In this document: piece after piece, positions 22,157 to 24,923 of the stretch
How the letters are laid out: the number at the start of each line of letters is the position of its first letter
Numbering within the stretch: the first letter of the stretch is position 1
Assembly: GCA_964461295.1 (NCBI GenBank)
Contig: CAYWTX010000094.1
Span: 1-24,923 of the forward strand
Direction: 5' to 3'
From: CAYWTX01 sp964461295
GTDB lineage: Bacteria; Planctomycetota; Phycisphaerae; SM23-33
DNA length: 24,923 bases
Notes under the pieces: generated by a model
What the model saw: only the letters and a program-made list of their open reading frames with translations
Databases searched by the model: none
What the model was told of the DNA's origin: nothing
Made by a program: the position numbers and the translations under genes

Positions 22157-24232
22157 TCATGCATACCGAAGTATCTTCTCCGCCGTCTGCGCCGGCACCG
22201 GAGCATACTTGAGCGGCTCCATCGTGCTCGTGCCCCGGCCCTGCGTCAGGCTCCGCAACTGCGTCGAGTACCCGAACATCTCCGCCAGCGGCACGTTCGC
22301 CTGAAGCACCCGGTACGCTCCCCGCTGCTCCATCTCCTTGATCTCCGCCCGACGGCTGTTCAGGTCGCCCGTCACCGCGCCGAAGTAATCCTCCGGAATG
22401 GTCACCTGCAACCGCATGATCGGCTCCAGAAAGACCGGCTTGGCCTTCTCCGCGGCCTCGCGGAACGCCAGCGCTCCGGCCTGCTCGAACGCAAGCGAGG
22501 AACTATCGACGGGGTGGTATTTCCCGTCTATCAACGTCGCCCTCAAGTTCAGCATCGGGTAGCCGGCCAGCGGACCCGAACTGGCCGCGTCGCGGCACCC
22601 CTGCTCCACCGAAGGGATGTACTCCCGAGGCACCACCCCGCCCTTCGTGCCGTCCTCGAAGACGATCGGGTCCTCGCCCGGCTCGGGCGTGTAGGGCTCC
22701 AGCCGAATCGTCACCACGCCGTACTGCCCATGCCCGCCCGTCTGGCGAATGAACCGCCCCTCGACCTCGGCCGTGCCAAGGATCGTCTCCTTGTACGCCA
22801 CCGAAGGCTTGCCGACGCGAACGTCCAAGCCCATGTCGCGAATCAACTTGTGGTAGATGATCTCCAGGTGCAGCTCGCCCATCCCCGAAATCGTCGTCTC
22901 CCCGGTTTCGGCATTGTACTGGTACCGGAAACTGGGATCCTCGCGCCGCAGTTGATGGAGCGCCTCGGCCATCCGCTGCTTGTCGGCGTTGGTCTTGGGC
23001 TCGATCGACATCGTGATGACGGGGACCGGAAACTCCAGCCGCTCCAGCACCACCGGGTGCTTCGGGTCGCACAGGGTGTCGCCGGTGACGCTGTTCTTGA
23101 GCCCCACCACCGCGACGATGTCGCCGGCGACCGCCTCCTCCCGCTTGATCCGCTGCTGGGCATGCATCTCCCAGATGCGGGTGACGTTCTCCTTGCGATT
23201 CTGCGTGCTGTTCAGCACCCGCGTGCCGCCCGTCAGCCTGCCGCTGTACACGCGGATGAAGTTCAGGTCGCCATGCTGATCGGCGATGATCTTGAACACC
23301 AGGGCCGCGAACGGCTCGTCCGGGTCGCACTTCCGCTCGATGGCCTTCTCGCCCTTGGTCGAGTCGTGCCCCTGCACCGGCGGCATGTCCATCGGGCTGG
23401 GCAGATAGTCCACAACAGCGTCCAGCAGCGGCCGCACGCCCATGTGCTGCAATGCCGAGCCGCAGAACACCGGGTGCAGCCTGCAGGCGATCGTGCCCTT
23501 GCGCACCGCCCGCACGATGTCCTCCTCGCTCGGCGTCTCGTTGTGAATGTACTTCTCCATCAGCGCGTCGTCGAACTCCGAGACCTTGTCCACAAGATCG
23601 TGCCGGTGTATCTCAACTTCGTCGGCGTGCTCCGCCGGCACGGGCTCCTCCCGGAGCACCGTCGCGATGTCCGACGGGTCGTAGTAATACGCCACCCGCC
23701 GCACCAGGTCGATCTGCCCCACGAACTTGTCGCCCTGGCCGATGGGAATCTGCATCGCCACCGGGTTACCGTGCAGCCGCTCGGCGATCTCCTTCAGGAC
23801 CGTCTCGAAGTCGGCACCGGCGCGATCGCACTTGTTGATGAAGCACAGACGGGGCACTTTGTAGTGCTCCGCCTGACGCCACACCGTCTCGGACTGGGCC
23901 TCCACGCCGCCGACGGCACAGAATACCGCCACCGCGCCGTCCAGAACGCGAAGCGACCGCTCGACCTCGATCGTGAAGTCCACGTGCCCGGGCGTGTCGA
24001 TCAGGTTCACCGCATGGCCGCGCCAACGCAGCGACGTCGCCGCCGACGTGATCGTGATCCCACGCTCCTGCTCTTCCTGCAGGTAGTCCATGACGGCCGT
24101 GCCATTGTGCACCTCGCCGATCTTGTACGTGCGGCCCGCGAAGAACAGAATACGCTCGCTGACCGTCGTCTTGCCGGCATCGATGTGGGCCATGATGCCG
24201 ATGTTCCTCAACTTGTTCAGGTCACTCGCCAT
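22157..24232 (-). CDS. fusA: Translation elongation factor G
   Basis: EF-G is the GTPase that moves tRNA and mRNA through the ribosome. Numbered from the chosen start (ATG 24232, MASDLNKLRNIGIMAHIDAG), the 691-residue protein has the G motifs AHIDAGKT (15-22), RGITIT (57-62), DTPGH (79-83) and NKCD (133-136), where most family members have NKMD. Domain II follows (LVFKIIADQHGDLNFIRVYS), then domains III-V with RQTGGHGQYGVV and the C-terminal SLTQGRGTSTMEP. The frame is open for 39 more codons upstream, but that part is not conserved. The ribosome binding site before 24232 is weak (GTGAGACC). It follows rpsG, but no tuf lies downstream; rpsJ comes next after 146 nt. Confidence 0.97.
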   Translation of the reverse strand: MASDLNKLRNIGIMAHIDAGKTTVSERILFFAGRTYKIGEVHNGTAVMDYLQEEQERGITITSAATSLRWRGHAVNLIDTPGHVDFTIEVERSLRVLDGAVAVFCAVGGVEAQSETVWRQAEHYKVPRLCFINKCDRAGADFETVLKEIAERLHGNPVAMQIPIGQGDKFVGQIDLVRRVAYYYDPSDIATVLREEPVPAEHADEVEIHRHDLVDKVSEFDDALMEKYIHNETPSEEDIVRAVRKGTIACRLHPVFCGSALQHMGVRPLLDAVVDYLPSPMDMPPVQGHDSTKGEKAIERKCDPDEPFAALVFKIIADQHGDLNFIRVYSGRLTGGTRVLNSTQNRKENVTRIWEMHAQQRIKREEAVAGDIVAVVGLKNSVTGDTLCDPKHPVVLERLEFPVPVITMSIEPKTNADKQRMAEALHQLRREDPSFRYQYNAETGETTISGMGELHLEIIYHKLIRDMGLDVRVGKPSVAYKETILGTAEVEGRFIRQTGGHGQYGVVTIRLEPYTPEPGEDPIVFEDGTKGGVVPREYIPSVEQGCRDAASSGPLAGYPMLNLRATLIDGKYHPVDSSSLAFEQAGALAFREAAEKAKPVFLEPIMRLQVTIPEDYFGAVTGDLNSRRAEIKEMEQRGAYRVLQANVPLAEMFGYSTQLRSLTQGRGTSTMEPLKYAPVPAQTAEKILRYA

Positions 24233-24716
24233 TGGTCTCACTGCAAGCAAACAACGGTTCCCTTCGCTGCGAAGACAGCCGCAGCCGGGGAATCCGTTCT
24301 CCAGGGGAATTCCCGCCCCTTCCGGGGTCCACGTCGCCATGAACCCCAAGCGCGTAGCACGCCGCTACGTCAGCGGCGCCGGAAAGGGGCACTGCCGAGA
24401 ACGCCGGTCTTAACGCCGCGGATGTCTCTCCGCGACAACGTGGCAGACCGGCCAGGTTGTGCTATCTCATGCGGACGCCGATTCCGTCGCCGGTGAGGCA
24501 GGCGGCCCAGCGGCCTTTTCTGAGCCCCGGCCGCTTCCGCAACCGGGGTCGATCCTGCGGGGCCAGTGGCCCTGCGGTCCAGGATCGATTCAATCCAAAC
24601 CTCTCCGTCTCCGAAAAGACTCGGGGACGAATCAGCTACCAGTTTCCAGCTTCCAGCTCTTCCGCTTCCCGTTCCCTCTTGTCGGAGGCAGGAAGTTAGC
24701 CGCTGGAAGCTCCATC
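24233..24716 (-). promoter_or_regulatory. Long structured gap between rpsG and fusA
   Basis: These 484 nt hold no recognisable gene or RNA family, but several stems are visible. They are an inverted repeat AGCTTCCAGC/GCTGGAAGCT (24711-24702 with 24657-24648), a branched hairpin with 8-bp TCGATCCT/AGGATCGA arms and an inner 8-bp stem (24549-24588), and CCCCGG/CCGGGG (24525-24548). Nearer fusA are CGCGGA/TCCGCG (24417-24434) and two overlapping alternatives, CGTAGC/GCTACG (24353-24369) and CGCCGCT/AGCGGCG (24360-24378). No clear promoter was found for fusA. The gap may carry attenuation, processing sites or an independent fusA promoter. Confidence 0.5.
24634..24654. repeat. Degenerate heptamer repeat in the rpsG-fusA gap
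   Basis: Three adjacent 7-mers, AGCTACC, AGTTTCC and AGCTTCC, are followed by more distant copies (CTCTTCC, GCTTCCC). The composition is unlike the surrounding GC-rich coding DNA, and one arm of the 10-bp inverted repeat at 24648-24711 comes from it. Confidence 0.5.
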
Positions 24717-24923
24717 TCAATGCCAGGCGAAGTGCGCGAAGGCCTTATTGGCCTCGGCCATGCGGTGCACGTTCTCGCGCGTCGTCATGGCGGCGCCTTC
24801 CCCGCGGTACGCGGCCATCAGTTCATTCGCCAGCGAACCCGCCGTCGCGCCCTTGCCGGCGTGGGTGGCTTCGCGAATCCACCGAATGGCCAACGACAAC
24901 TGCCGCTTGGAGTTCACCTGCAT
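24717..24923 (-). CDS. rpsG: Small-subunit ribosomal protein S7, C-terminal part
   Basis: S7 organises the head of the 30S subunit near the decoding and exit sites. Only the last 68 residues are in the window; the first codon shown (ATG at 24923) is internal, because S7 is about 155 residues and the frame is open at the edge. VNSKRQLSLAIRWIREATHA, SLANELMAAYRGEGAAMTTR and the end HRMAEANKAFAHFAWH fit the family closely. It is upstream of fusA, as in the standard str operon. Confidence 0.96.
   Translation of the reverse strand: MQVNSKRQLSLAIRWIREATHAGKGATAGSLANELMAAYRGEGAAMTTRENVHRMAEANKAFAHFAWH

Noticed and set aside
22157..24349. A longer EF-G starting at 24349
   Set aside because: The 39 added residues are Gly/Pro/Cys-rich and unlike EF-G, whose family start matches ATG 24232.
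22514..24496. A 660-codon plus-strand open frame over fusA
   Set aside because: It mirrors the fusA codons and has no ribosome binding site or family features.
24370..24720. A 116-codon minus-strand frame in the rpsG-fusA gap
   Set aside because: It starts with TTG overlapping the rpsG stop, has no ribosome binding site and no family resemblance, and part of it is the heptamer repeat. I treat the gap as non-coding.

Overview
The window is a GC-rich (clearly above 60%) bacterial chromosome segment. Its core is a single minus-strand array of translation genes: the end of a str-type cluster (rpsG, fusA) followed by a near-complete S10-spc-alpha cluster running from rpsJ to rplQ. Several protein features recall Planctomycetota or related PVC bacteria: the RpoA N-terminus beginning MRIRWRGLELP, the L22 ending with KDRGRAH and KRTSHI, and the secreted or Tat-exported hypothetical proteins next door. 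That assignment is from memory of family sequences, not from a search, so I hold it at moderate confidence.

Left part (1-5993): a truncated AsmA-like membrane-anchored protein on the minus strand (1-735) is divergent from a plus-strand set. The plus-strand genes are a secreted protein of DUF4424-like layout (939-2561), a Tat-signal protein of the alkaline phosphatase superfamily (2692-3903), a small lipoprotein with an AAPKA-repeat tail (4182-5060), and the tRNA pseudouridine synthase gene truA (5178-5993). The last two are separated by a large perfect inverted repeat.

Middle and right (6311-24923, all minus strand; transcription runs from high to low coordinates): rpsG(partial)-fusA-[promoter]-rpsJ-rplC-rplD-rplW-rplB-rpsS-rplV-rpsC-rplP-rpmC-rpsQ-rplN-rplX-rplE-rpsN-rpsH-rplF-rplR-rpsE-rplO-secY-adk-map-rpmJ-rpsM-rpsK-rpsD-rpoA-rplQ-[hairpin terminator]. 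Spacing inside the S10-spc-alpha run is mostly 0-40 nt, with 4-bp ATGA overlaps at rplD/rplW and secY/adk. The order combines the adk-map insertion familiar from Bacillus with an rpsD between rpsK and rpoA as in E. coli. No tuf lies between fusA and rpsJ, no rpmD between rpsE and rplO, and no infA between map and rpmJ.

Together these genes supply ribosomal proteins, the RNA polymerase alpha subunit, the SecY channel, N-terminal methionine removal, adenylate kinase and EF-G. I did not find a wholly new system. The points most worth attention are a SecY with about 65 extra N-terminal residues (two added membrane segments), similar low-complexity tails on S3, S17 and L17, the highly structured 484-nt rpsG-fusA gap, the rpsJ promoter and leader, and the inverted repeat before truA.
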